A stretch of DNA of 64,000 bases. It comes from Bryobacterales bacterium. Lineage in GTDB: Bacteria > Acidobacteriota > Terriglobia > Bryobacterales > Bryobacteraceae. The position numbers were made by a program, and so were the translations under genes. Each line of letters begins with the position of its first letter. Position 1 is the stretch's first letter. Below, in pieces: positions 52,023 to 61,900 of this stretch. The stretch is taken from contig JAEUQE010000011.1 of NCBI GenBank assembly GCA_016789785.1, positions 10,468-74,467 of the forward strand, written 5' to 3'. A model generated the notes under the pieces. It was not told the origin of the DNA. It worked only from the letters and a program-made list of their open reading frames with translations, and made no database searches.

Positions 52023-55000
52023 CTACTCGCGTCCCCACCAATAGGGCTTCTCCAACTCCTTTGCGGCCGGCCAGACCTGGGCGAGCGTGTTCGCATCGAA
52101 CAATTCGCCATTCTTCATGACGTAGCGCGCCGACGTGCTGTTCTGGATATTGTCCAGCGGGTTCTTGTCGAGAACGATGAGATCGGCAAGCTTTCCGGCA
52201 TCGAGAGAGCCGACGTCTTTCTGCAGTCCAATGGCTTCGGCGCTGTGCATCGTCGCGATGCGCAGTGCTTCGTGCGGCGTGAGACCGCCTGACTGAATCG
52301 ACCATAACTCCCAATGCGCACCGAGCCCCTGCAATTGGCCATGTCCGCCGAGTCCCGCGCGTCCGCCGGCGCGCACCACGTCGGCCACGCCTTTCGCGAT
52401 GCCTTTGTGACCATACTCCTCGGGCCGGAACCATTGTCTGCGGCGCTGCACCATGCCATCCAGAACTTCGGCCGGCACAAAGCGGCGCAGCTTCTCGTTG
52501 GTTGCGGCGTCAGTGTTCTGGAACCAGTAGTTCTCGGTCCATGGCGCACCGTAGGCAACGAGAATGGTGGGAGTGTAGAAGATCTTCGCCTTGGCGACGA
52601 ACTCCGTCACGTCCTTGTAGAGCGGCTGGATTGGAAGCGAGTGTTCGTGCCCGGTGAAGCCGTCGATCATCTGTGTGAGATTGAGTTTCAGGTCGAGCGC
52701 GCCTTCGGTGGTGGGCGTGATGCCGTTGTCCCGGCAGGCCTGCGCCACCCATTGCCGCACGATGCGATCGCCCGCCACGTATTGCTTCAGCGTCATCGTC
52801 TGATAGGCCTCTTTGTAGCGCTTGATGTAGTTCTTCGTCGATTCGAGATCATCGACGCCCGATTGCGAGAAGACGCCTGGACCTGTGGTGAAGATGCGAG
52901 GTCCCAGAATTTCACCGGTTTCGACGAGATCGGCGTAGGCATAAACATCGGTGGTGGAGCTTTGCGGATCGCGAGTGGTGGTGATGCCGTACGCGAGGTT
53001 CGCGAGATATTGCCAGACCTGCGTTTGATGCACATCGCGTGGTGGCCACATGTGTGCGTGCGCATCGACAAGGCCTGGGACGATGGTCTTGCCTGTGATG
53101 TCGATGGTTTTCGCGCCGGCCGGGATCGCGACGGCTCCAGACGCGCCAATCGCCGCGATGCGATTGCCTGTGACAACGATGTCGCCCTTCGCGATCACTT
53201 CATCGCCGCGCATGCTGACGATGCGCGCACCGCGCAACACCACGGAGCCCGATGGCTTCGAACGGGGCTGCGTGATCAGGATCTCCGAACTCTGTGGAGT
53301 TGTGCTGTCGATCGGCTGACGATAGAATTTGCGGCCCCAACTCCAGGTGACCATCTTGCCATCGGCGCTCCATGCGAGGAAGTCGCCACCTTCGGCTGAC
53401 ATCTTTTTCACCGGCACGCCAGCGGAGGTGCCGGTGACGCTGACATTCACGGTCTCGCGGCCTGTCTTGGGCATCGTCACCAGATAGTGTTTGCCTTGCA
53501 CTTCCGCGAACACACGAGTGCCGTCGGGCGAGATCTTCATGTCGGAAGCGGACGCGGGATTCGGCGGTGCGCCGGTACCGGTGATCTTTATATGCGTGCG
53601 GCGATCGAGTCCATCCAGCCGCACGGAAGAGAGTCCTTGAAAGGTGGTCAAGTAGATTCGATCGCCAGCGGATGTGAAATGGGGACCGCGCCCGCCTTGC
53701 GCCGCGGCGATGTAGATGGAGTTGCCGCCGGCTGAAGGAATCCATCGCAGCTCATAGAGTGCCCGCGAGCCGACTCCTGTGATTTCGCCTTCGTGACCGT
53801 GAAGCGCGGCTTCCTCGGGTGACTGGAACTCGTGTTCATGCGGGTTCGAAAGCAACTGCTCATCGACGGGCGCGGTGAGGAACACGATCTTCGAACCATC
53901 GGGTGTGAACACCGGCTGCGTATAGAGTGCGAGACGGCGCGTGAGTTGCGAGGGCGTACCGCCCGCCGCGGGCACTGCGTAGAGATGCCCGCCCTGGTTG
54001 GTCCATGTTGCGTAGACGATTTGCTGGCCGTCGGGCGACCACACTGGCTGGAACTCGCCGGTTGTGCCGTTGGTGAGACGCCGCGGGGCGCCACCTGCGG
54101 CGTCCATCACATACACCTTGTTGAACGCGGTGAACGCCACCTGCTTGCCGTCAGGCGAGAGCTTCGGGTAGCGAATGAGGCGCGCGGTGACGTCGGGAGA
54201 ATCGTCGACGCGATATTCGGAGTAGACGCGCGGTGCGATGTCGATGTCGACGTTGACGCGGAATGGAATGACGGTGGCTTGGCCGCTGAGGAAGTCGACG
54301 CGCTGGATCTTGCCATCCTTGGTGACGAAGAGCGAGTTGCCATCAGGATGGAACGCGTAGCCGGGGAAGACGTCGCGAGTGGCGCGGGCTTCCTGATCAT
54401 CGCGAGTCACGTTGTGGATGAGCCAGCGTTCTTCCTTCGATTCGAGGTCGCGAACACGCAGCGAGGTGCCTTGCTTGCGGCGCGTGGCGTAGACCATGTA
54501 TTTGCCGTCGGGCGAAAGCAGCGGACGGAACGCGCTGCCTTGTGCATTCGTGATGGTGGCGGTTTCGCCGGTTTCGCGATCGAAGCGAATGATCTGCCAG
54601 AGGGGAAAGCTTGCGTTGTAAGTGAAGGCGCCGTTGCGTTGCGCAAAGTAGACATACTTGCCGTCCTTGGAAGCCACCGCGCCCATCTTGTTCGGAGCAG
54701 TTTGTGGCGGAGGACCGGAACCCGGTGCGGGAGGCGTTGGCGGCGGAGGTCCCAGCGAAACGCCGGTGCCGCCGTCGATGTGATAGAGGAAGACGTGATG
54801 AATTCCGATGCCACGCTCGGATTTCGAGGCCATCACGTACTGCCCGTCGGGCGTCCAGGATGGCGATGCGAAGTTCACCATGGAAGTGCCGCGGCCTTTG
54901 GTGAGGGCTTTGATATCCGTGCCGTCGGGCTTCGCTGTCCAGAGGTTCTCGCTGCCGGAGCGATCGCTCACAAACACGATGCGCGAGCCATCCGGCGAGA

Positions 55001-55286
55001 AGCGCGGCTGGCTCTCGAAAGACATGTCGCCGATGATCTTGCGGGCATCGCCGCCGCTGACAGGCAGCGTGTAGAGGTCACCGAGCATGTCAAAGACGAG
55101 GGTCTGTCCGTCGGGTGAGAGATCGAGTGAGAGCCACGTTCCCACTTCGGTAGTGAACTGTACTTTTGAATCGGACTTGAGGATGAGACCCTCGTCCTTC
55201 TTCTTTTCGGGGGGCTTCGAATCCTCGGGCTGCTGCCAGGCAAGCAGCGACACCGCGAGTGCGGTAAGAACCAGGAGGTGACGCAT
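52023..55286 (-). CDS. Secreted TolB-like propeller plus amidohydrolase fusion
   Basis: A 1087-residue protein with a leader (RHLLVLTALAVSLLAWQQ). The first 650 residues contain repeated TolB/PD40 blades (LSPDGQTLVFDMLGDLYTLP, FSPDGSRIVFVSDRSGSENL, WSPDGQQIVYATWTNQGG). From about 690 an imidazolonepropionase-type amidohydrolase follows with VDAHAHMWPP (HxH), ITPTTEG, GFTGHEHSLPI and the C-terminal SLDAGKLADLIVLDKNPL. Such fusions are secreted hydrolases of peptides or cyclic amides. It ends 46 bases before the cytochrome gene on the same strand. The substrate is unknown. Confidence 0.9.
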   Translation of the reverse strand: MRHLLVLTALAVSLLAWQQPEDSKPPEKKKDEGLILKSDSKVQFTTEVGTWLSLDLSPDGQTLVFDMLGDLYTLPVSGGDARKIIGDMSFESQPRFSPDGSRIVFVSDRSGSENLWTAKPDGTDIKALTKGRGTSMVNFASPSWTPDGQYVMASKSERGIGIHHVFLYHIDGGTGVSLGPPPPTPPAPGSGPPPQTAPNKMGAVASKDGKYVYFAQRNGAFTYNASFPLWQIIRFDRETGETATITNAQGSAFRPLLSPDGKYMVYATRRKQGTSLRVRDLESKEERWLIHNVTRDDQEARATRDVFPGYAFHPDGNSLFVTKDGKIQRVDFLSGQATVIPFRVNVDIDIAPRVYSEYRVDDSPDVTARLIRYPKLSPDGKQVAFTAFNKVYVMDAAGGAPRRLTNGTTGEFQPVWSPDGQQIVYATWTNQGGHLYAVPAAGGTPSQLTRRLALYTQPVFTPDGSKIVFLTAPVDEQLLSNPHEHEFQSPEEAALHGHEGEITGVGSRALYELRWIPSAGGNSIYIAAAQGGRGPHFTSAGDRIYLTTFQGLSSVRLDGLDRRTHIKITGTGAPPNPASASDMKISPDGTRVFAEVQGKHYLVTMPKTGRETVNVSVTGTSAGVPVKKMSAEGGDFLAWSADGKMVTWSWGRKFYRQPIDSTTPQSSEILITQPRSKPSGSVVLRGARIVSMRGDEVIAKGDIVVTGNRIAAIGASGAVAIPAGAKTIDITGKTIVPGLVDAHAHMWPPRDVHQTQVWQYLANLAYGITTTRDPQSSTTDVYAYADLVETGEILGPRIFTTGPGVFSQSGVDDLESTKNYIKRYKEAYQTMTLKQYVAGDRIVRQWVAQACRDNGITPTTEGALDLKLNLTQMIDGFTGHEHSLPIQPLYKDVTEFVAKAKIFYTPTILVAYGAPWTENYWFQNTDAATNEKLRRFVPAEVLDGMVQRRRQWFRPEEYGHKGIAKGVADVVRAGGRAGLGGHGQLQGLGAHWELWSIQSGGLTPHEALRIATMHSAEAIGLQKDVGSLDAGKLADLIVLDKNPLDNIQNSTSARYVMKNGELFDANTLAQVWPAAKELEKPYWWGRE

Positions 55287-55445
55287 TGGAACAGTCTAGC
55301 GCGGCTTTACGGCGGACCGATGGGGTTCGGGCATTCGCTTTGTCGATCCCGGCTGTGACATTCATCCCAACATGCACAGTAAAGGGCTCGCGCGGAGTGG
55401 AAGGATTTCGGCTGGTAAAAACGTTTAGACTAATCGGGGAACACT

Positions 55446-56639
55446 ATGGATCAGAAACTGCTCACGGCAACGGACGCTACCCTCGGCCTCTCGCTTTCGG
55501 GCGGAGGCTTTCGCGCAACGCTGTTTCATCTCGGCGTGTTGCGCCGGCTGAACGATCTTGGACTGCTGTCGCGGATGACACTGATCTCGTCGGTGTCGGG
55601 CGGGTCGATTCTTAACGGATTGCTTGCGGTGCGATGGCAACGGTTGCGGAAGGGCGCCGGGGGCATCTTCACGAACTTTGAGGAAGAAGTAGAACAGCCC
55701 GTGCGCGAGTTCTGCTCGAAGAACCTTCGCAACTATCCGCTGCTGACGGGACGGCTGGATCCGCGGAACTGGTGGAATCTTGCCAAGGACGACTACTCGG
55801 CGACGAACCTGCTTGCCGAGGAGTACGATTCGGAATTGCTCGGCGGAGCGACGATGCAGATGTTGAGCGACATTCTCAATGCGGGAGGCCCGCGCTTCGT
55901 ATTCTGCGCGACGAATCTGGCAACCGGTGTCAACTGGCGCTTCGACGGCAAGCGCATGGGCGACTATCAGGTGGGCTACACGTGGAAGCCGGAGATGACG
56001 CTTGGCATGGCGGTGGCGGCATCGTCGGCGTTTCCGCTCGCGTTTCCGCCGCTGGTGCTGGAGCTTGAAGGGAGCCAGTGGGAGTTCGGCGATCTTCCCG
56101 ATGGCGAGACTCGTGATGAGATGCGAAAGAAGGCGCATCTCACCGATGGCGGCGTCTACGACAACATGGGGCTGGAGCCGGTGTGGAAGAAGCACGACTT
56201 CGTGTTCTGTTCCGATGCGGGTGCGCCGTTCGGACTGGAGGGCGAACCCGGCGGCAACATCGCGTCGCGATTGAAGCGAGCGAGTGACATCATTGACCGG
56301 CAGTCGCGTGCGCTACGCCGCCGCATGTTGATCGATGCCTTCGACCGTAAGGACTATCGCGGCGCGTTCTGGGGCATTGCGACGAACATTGAAGAGTATC
56401 CGCTGGAGCCGAAGGCAACGGGTTACACCGGTGGCACGCTGGAGGCGATCGGCGATATCCGCACCGATCTCGATGTGTTCACCAAGGGCGAGCAGCTTGT
56501 GTTGATGAATCATGGCTGGCTGCTGTCCGGTGCGGCGATACGGGCGTACTGTGCGGAATGGGCCGATGCTGCGTCGAAGGCGCCGGATGCGACGCTACTC
56601 GATGGCTCGGCCGCACTGGCCGCGGTCCGAAAGAAGTAG
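55446..56639 (+). CDS. Patatin-like phospholipase
   Basis: A 397-residue patatin-fold acyl hydrolase. LSLSGGGFRATLFHLGVLRR is the glycine-rich oxyanion loop, SSVSGGSI carries the nucleophile (Ser51 in a GxSxG variant whose first Gly is Ser), and LTDGGVYDNMG carries the catalytic Asp of the dyad. No leader peptide is present, so it is cytoplasmic or exported by another route. Lipid acyl hydrolysis is the family activity. It is convergent with a small membrane protein gene 15 bases away. Confidence 0.88.
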   Translation: MDQKLLTATDATLGLSLSGGGFRATLFHLGVLRRLNDLGLLSRMTLISSVSGGSILNGLLAVRWQRLRKGAGGIFTNFEEEVEQPVREFCSKNLRNYPLLTGRLDPRNWWNLAKDDYSATNLLAEEYDSELLGGATMQMLSDILNAGGPRFVFCATNLATGVNWRFDGKRMGDYQVGYTWKPEMTLGMAVAASSAFPLAFPPLVLELEGSQWEFGDLPDGETRDEMRKKAHLTDGGVYDNMGLEPVWKKHDFVFCSDAGAPFGLEGEPGGNIASRLKRASDIIDRQSRALRRRMLIDAFDRKDYRGAFWGIATNIEEYPLEPKATGYTGGTLEAIGDIRTDLDVFTKGEQLVLMNHGWLLSGAAIRAYCAEWADAASKAPDATLLDGSAALAAVRKK

Positions 56640-56654
56640 TCAGCGGTGGCGCAT

Positions 56655-56960
56655 CTACAATTCCGCCAGCAGTACCACCATCGCCTTCGCCAGCGCCTCA
56701 CGGTTGGCATAAATGTTGTAGGCCGCAAGCAGAACCAGCAAAGCGGCCAGCAGGATTCCATACGAAACCAGCACCCCTATTGGACAAAACATCCCGAGCA
56801 CAAGGATTCTCGTCAGATCATAGGTGAGGATGGCCCAGCCGATTTGAAGGATCGCACCCGCCAGCGCGAGGTTTGGCAGCTTTTGCACCCACTTGTGGAC
56901 GGTCTGCGCCGTGCGCTTGGCCGGCGGCACGATGAGGTTCTTGATTTGGTTGTAGGTCAT
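56655..56960 (-). CDS. Small membrane protein
   Basis: A 101-residue protein beginning MTYNQIKNLIVPPAKRTAQT with two or three hydrophobic segments (LALAGAILQIGWAILTYDL, LVLGMFCPIGVLVSYGILLA). A longer frame upstream is not convincing because its composition changes to arginine- and serine-rich antisense sequence of the QueE-like gene. Function unknown. Confidence 0.55.
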   Translation of the reverse strand: MTYNQIKNLIVPPAKRTAQTVHKWVQKLPNLALAGAILQIGWAILTYDLTRILVLGMFCPIGVLVSYGILLAALLVLLAAYNIYANREALAKAMVVLLAEL

Positions 56961-57069
56961 GCTGTCCAACACGCGCGGAACCCTCGCACAATGGACCAGC
57001 TCGCGTGACCGTGTGGATCTCAGTTGAAGAGACACTTCGTCCGGAGCCATGCGGGGAAGCGCGATTCGG

Positions 57070-57786
57070 TCAATACCAAGTGATCTGCCGAACGGGAACC
57101 ACGGGCTCTGGCTTGGGCGGCGCGATCTGCGACTGCAGGCCCTGGCCGTAGCGGAAGTTGAAGAACTTGCACGCTTCCACGATCCATTCGCTCTGGTCGC
57201 GGAGGTCCTTGGGCTTTGAAGCGGCGGGTACGAGCAGCACGCGGGTGCGGTCGGCCTGGATTTCATCCACGATCTGTTTCACTTCTTCCATCTCCGCGCG
57301 ATCGCGGACGAGGAATTTCAATTGGTAGCCGTTTGCCTGAATGAGCTGGCGCATGGCGTCGATGTCGTAACGCGGCTCTTCGGCCTTTGCGCCTTTGGCT
57401 TTTGACTTCTTGGCGGGCGCGGAAGTTCGCAGCTTCGGCGTGATGCTGAGCAAGTCGCACTTCATTTCGCGGAATGCCGATCCTGGAGTCTCCACGGTGA
57501 CGTGATGCTCGATTTCGCGGAGTCCCGCGCAGAGTTCGGCGATGTCGGGATGGCTGACCGGTTCACCGCCCGTGATGACCACGTGGCCAACGTACTGCTT
57601 GCGGATGTTGGAGAGGAGCGCGCCGAGATACACATCGATGCCTTCGAGCTTCCATGGTGTGATCTTCGGCATCTCGCACCATGTGCAACGGAGCGAAGGA
57701 TCCGCCAGCCGGATGAACATGGAGGGCACGCCGGCGAGCATGCCTTCGGCTTGGATGGCTTGAAAGACCTCGGAGATGTAGAGCAT
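57070..57786 (-). CDS. QueE-like (7-carboxy-7-deazaguanine synthase family) protein lacking one radical-SAM cysteine
   Basis: A 238-residue protein with the short QueE layout: SEVFQAIQAEGMLAGVPSMF, IRLADPSLRCTWCEMP, VVITGGEPVSHPDI and VTVETPGSAF. QueE makes 7-carboxy-7-deazaguanine for queuosine using a 4Fe-4S cluster held by C-x3-C-x2-C. Here the first Cys is replaced by Pro (DPSLRCTWC), leaving two of three ligands. GGEP, which binds SAM, is present. Either the cluster is held differently or the protein no longer performs radical chemistry. A lysine-rich insert (APAKKSKAKGAKAEEP) is unusual. No other queuosine gene is in the window. Confidence 0.75.
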   Translation of the reverse strand: MLYISEVFQAIQAEGMLAGVPSMFIRLADPSLRCTWCEMPKITPWKLEGIDVYLGALLSNIRKQYVGHVVITGGEPVSHPDIAELCAGLREIEHHVTVETPGSAFREMKCDLLSITPKLRTSAPAKKSKAKGAKAEEPRYDIDAMRQLIQANGYQLKFLVRDRAEMEEVKQIVDEIQADRTRVLLVPAASKPKDLRDQSEWIVEACKFFNFRYGQGLQSQIAPPKPEPVVPVRQITWY

Positions 57787-57886
57787 GGGTGTTGGAACAG
57801 CGCCTCTTCAACAGTAAACGCTATTGATGAGCCGTTGCGCAATAGGAAACGGACATCGGCGCCGGGTTCCTGGGCGTTCGTTGATG

Positions 57887-58900
57887 CTAAGTGCGAAGCT
57901 TCAGCACGGGCTGCAACACGATGTGGCGCGCAGGCAGCGATGGTTGCTCAATGCGCTCCAGCAGAAGACGTGCGGCCTCGGCGCCCATGTCGTAGCTCGG
58001 CTGCTCCACCACGGAAATGCGCGGCTCGAAGACATCCAACAAGCGGGAATCATCGGAACTCATCACTTCGAGATCCTTTGGCACCCGGCGACGCAGTTCC
58101 CGCAGCGCATCCAGAACGCCCACCAACACAAGGAAGCTCGCGGCGAAGATCGCGTCGGGCGGATCGCTCAGGCGGAAGATATCGAGTGTCCGCGCGTGTG
58201 CGCTGGCGGTGGTCCACTCTCCGTAACTGACAAGTGACTTGTCAATCGGAAGCCCGGCCTTGCGATGGCTGGCGCGCCAGCCGGCAACACGGTCGCGAGA
58301 GGTGTTGAGGCTCGCTTCTCCCACGAGGATCGCGATGCGGCGGCGCCCACGCGAGATCAGATGGTCGATGGCAAGTTGCGCGCCCACCTTGTTGTCCGCC
58401 GTGACGCTGTCGGCTTCGAGAGTGCGCGGCCGGCGCCCGGCAAACACCAACGGCGTCCTGGCGCCGAGCAACGGCGCAAGCTCGGGTTCAGAATTCGCGG
58501 CCATGAACAGAATGATCCCGTCCACCTGCCGGGACCGGAGCACGGTGAGGTACTCATTCTGTTTGCGGATATCGCCATAGGTGTTGCCAAGAAACAACGA
58601 ATACCCGCGCTGGCTGCACACATCTTCCACGCCCCGCACAACCATCCCGAGCCACGGATTGGCGATGTCGGGGATCAGCATGCCAAGCGTCATGGTGCGC
58701 CTTGTTTGCAGGCTGCTGGCGATGCGATTGATGGTGTAGTCGAGGTCGCGCGCGGCATTCAGCACACGCTGGGTGAGCTCCGGGCTCACCTTCGCGCTCT
58801 TATTCAGCACCGCCGAAACCGTGTAGGTGGATACATTGGCCCGGCGTGCGACGTCGTAGATGGTTGGCATGGGAACGTTGTCAAACGGGCCTGCACTCAT
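57887..58900 (-). CDS. LacI-family transcriptional regulator
   Basis: A 337-residue regulator. The N-terminal helix-turn-helix (TIYDVARRANVSTYTVSAVL) and hinge helix (RIASSLQTRRTMTLGMLIPD) are typical of LacI/CcpA proteins. The rest is a periplasmic-binding-type effector domain (VDGIILFMAANSEPELAPLL, GVLDALRELRRRVPKDLEVM). It is immediately downstream of a large TonB receptor on the same strand. Two palindromes with the LacI-type central CG lie upstream of that receptor, so it probably controls it in response to a sugar. The start may instead be the ATG at 58870. Confidence 0.92.
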   Translation of the reverse strand: MSAGPFDNVPMPTIYDVARRANVSTYTVSAVLNKSAKVSPELTQRVLNAARDLDYTINRIASSLQTRRTMTLGMLIPDIANPWLGMVVRGVEDVCSQRGYSLFLGNTYGDIRKQNEYLTVLRSRQVDGIILFMAANSEPELAPLLGARTPLVFAGRRPRTLEADSVTADNKVGAQLAIDHLISRGRRRIAILVGEASLNTSRDRVAGWRASHRKAGLPIDKSLVSYGEWTTASAHARTLDIFRLSDPPDAIFAASFLVLVGVLDALRELRRRVPKDLEVMSSDDSRLLDVFEPRISVVEQPSYDMGAEAARLLLERIEQPSLPARHIVLQPVLKLRT

Positions 58901-58920
58901 GAGTGCGGCCGGCTGGTTTC

Positions 58921-58950
58921 ATTGTACGGCTACCTCATTGTACGGCTACC
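58921..58950. repeat. 16-bp tandem duplication at the TonB receptor stop
   Basis: ATTGTACGGCTACCTC is followed directly by ATTGTACGGCTACC. The second copy reaches the stop codon of the receptor gene (58946-58948). It looks like a recent slippage duplication. Confidence 0.7.
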
Positions 58951-61900
58951 ACGAAAGCCGACCGCCGATCTGCACCTGTCTGGCCGGGGCAGTGCCCGTG
59001 ATGATGCCGTAGTTTGCATTGTCGATGTTGGCGCTCGAGGGCTCACGCCAGTTCACGGTGTTGAAGGCATTGTATGCCTCCAACCGCACTTCGAACCGCA
59101 GGCGTTCTTTGATCGGAATCGCCTTGAAGAGCGATGCGTTCCAATTGACGAAGCCAGGTTCACGGCCCGTGTTGCGGCCCAGATTGCCGAGCCCCGTGTT
59201 GGACGAAGCGCGGAATGGGAAGCCGGCGGCGTTTGGCGCGATGAGGAACCGGCGCGCCGCCCCTTCAAACACCGTGCCTGCCACCACTCCCGCCGGATTG
59301 TTTGGATCGATCAAGTCCGGGCGCTGCGCCGAGAGCACGAGGTTGGTGTTGATCTGCGTAATGGTGAACGGGAGCCCGCTCGATGCGGAGAAGAGCGCAT
59401 TCACCTGCCATCCTCCCACAAGATAGCCAGTTACCTGGTTCGAATTGGCAAAGCGCCGGCCCTTGCCGAATGGCAACTCGTAGATCACGCCGGCCACCAC
59501 CGAATGCGTACGATCGAAGCCCGAGAGGGCCCGTTCGATGGCGTTGAATTGCCAGGGAATCTGGAAGGAATCTCCAAGCGTGGATGCATTGTCGATGTTC
59601 TTCGAGTAGGTGTAGTTCGCGTCGAGACTGAAGCCGCGGTTGAAGCGGCGGGTCGCCTTCGCCTGCAGCGAATGGTAGTGGCTGAGGCCATCATAGAGGA
59701 TCGCGTTGAACCCCGCGATGCGGTTGAAGGCCCGCAACTGCTGTGCGGGAACGCGATTGATGGAAACCGCCGCCGCCTGGTCGAGTGTGAGCGAATTGGC
59801 CGGGACGTTACGCGATAGATAGGTGGAACGGCTGGCGACATAGGCCAGTTCCACCACCGTGTTCAGTCCTGCCTCGCGCTGCACGCTGGCATTCCACTGA
59901 TAGTTGACCGGCAGCTTGCCGTTAGGATCGTATGTGAATCCGCCAGCGGCCAGCGGCCTCGCCACGGTCGCTTCCGCGAAGAGCGCAAGGGGATCCGGCA
60001 CCGCGGTAGTGACTCCGTCGACCGGGAATCCTTGCGCGAAGCCGAACGGCTGTGCGCGTCCCACGCCCTGATCCACGAACGTCTGCGAGTTCGTCCATCC
60101 CGTGTAGGAGACCATCTCGCCGTTGTTCACCCAGAGGTTTGAATAGAACGCACCGAAGCCAGTTCGAAGAATCGTTTTCGGAGTGAGAGAATACGCAATG
60201 CCGATGCGGGGCCCGAAGTTGACCTTGTCGTTATTGAGATTCAGATTGCGCGTGGCATTACGGCCCGCCACCAGCAAGTCTCCCGTGCGCATATCCAGGC
60301 GCGAGTAGACGTTGTTCTTCACTGCCTGATTGGTCTCGAACTCGTAGCGCACGCCGAGATTCAGCGTCAGTTTCTGCGTCACCTTCCAGTCGTCCTGGAA
60401 GAAGATGCCGAGGTTGTAGTTGTAGCGGTTCACGGGGATCTGCGGAATCGGATAGCCCGCTGTTTTTACGGCGCCGAGCAGCATGTCGGCAAGCGCGTTG
60501 ATCGGATTGTTGCGTCCAACCGTGCCGCGGCCTGTGATCTCGCCGTTGAAGCTGTAGTTGCCTGAAGTGTTGTTCGCCGCGATATACCAGAACTGGTTCT
60601 GATAGAGCTGCCCACCGAAGCGCATGGAATGGCGGCCTCTCTGAACGCTCATGATGTCGCCAATGCTGGAGGGTTGGTGCACCCAGTCCTGGAAGTTGCT
60701 CTCGCCATAGTTGCCATATCCTCCGGCGATGGAGAGGGTCGGAAGTCCTGTGCCGGTGCGATTGCGCATGCCCAACTCGCGAGTGACGTCGAAATCGGGA
60801 TACCAGGGAGAGATCTTGCGGGGATCGCGCTGGGAACTGAGGAGCAACTCATTGCCCATGGAGGACGAGAGCATGCGCGTGTAGCCGACGGTCATGCGCC
60901 GGATGTTGCGAAATCGCGGGCCGATGGTGGTGTTGAGTACATTGTCGAAGTCGCGGACCAGATCGCGTGGGCCCTCGTTGACGTGAGAGAAGGTGACGAA
61001 GATTTTGTCGCGGTCGGTTGGGCTGTAGTCGACGCGGACGGTGCCGAAATTCTTGTTGTCGTTCTGGCCCGCCTGACGCACGAAGTTGTTGGTGGCGAGG
61101 CCGAAGCGTGCGTTGAAAATGCCTTCCTGATTCGGGGCAGGGAACAGATTCATGAAGCGTTGCGCGGCGCCGTCCAGACGGGAAGTGGGGATGCTGTTGT
61201 TCGGGAATGGGGTGTCGTTGGTGGGATCGAACACTGGGACAGGAATCCGGCTGAAGTTGCCGGCGCGAACCGCCGGGTCGGGGATGGTGCGGAGGCGCGT
61301 GACGGGGATGGAGTCGCGGATGCCTTCGTAGGAGAGGAAGTAGAACATGCGTCCGCGCATCTTCGGCACAGGGCCGCCGGCGGTGACGCCGAATTCGTTG
61401 CGGATCAATTGCCCGCGCCCGATATTGCGATTGTTGTTCTCCCAATTGTTGGCGTTCAAGACGGCGTTGCGATGAAATTCGTAGGCGCTGCCATGAAAGT
61501 CCTTGGTGCCGGATTTCATTTGAAACGAGATCACGCCGCCGGAGGTGCGCCCGAACTCCGCCGAGTAAGCGTTGGCCAGCACCTTGAATTCCTGGATCGC
61601 CTCAATGGAGCCGATGCGCTCGCCGATGCCGCCAATATGGGTGGTGGACGCTCCATCGACGACGTAGGCATTGCTGCCGCGGCGGCTGCCGTTGAGGCTG
61701 AGGCCACCTGCATAGTCGAGGCTGCTGGGGTCATCGCCGGCGGCGGAGACTCCCGTGGACAGCATCAGCAGCGAGTACGGCGCGCGGCCATTCAACGGCA
61801 TGTTGATGATGTCTTTCGACGTGACCGTTTCGCTGATCTCGGCGGTTTCCGCCTGCAGCGGCGTGACGGCGGCCAGTACCTCTACTGACTGCTGAACGTC

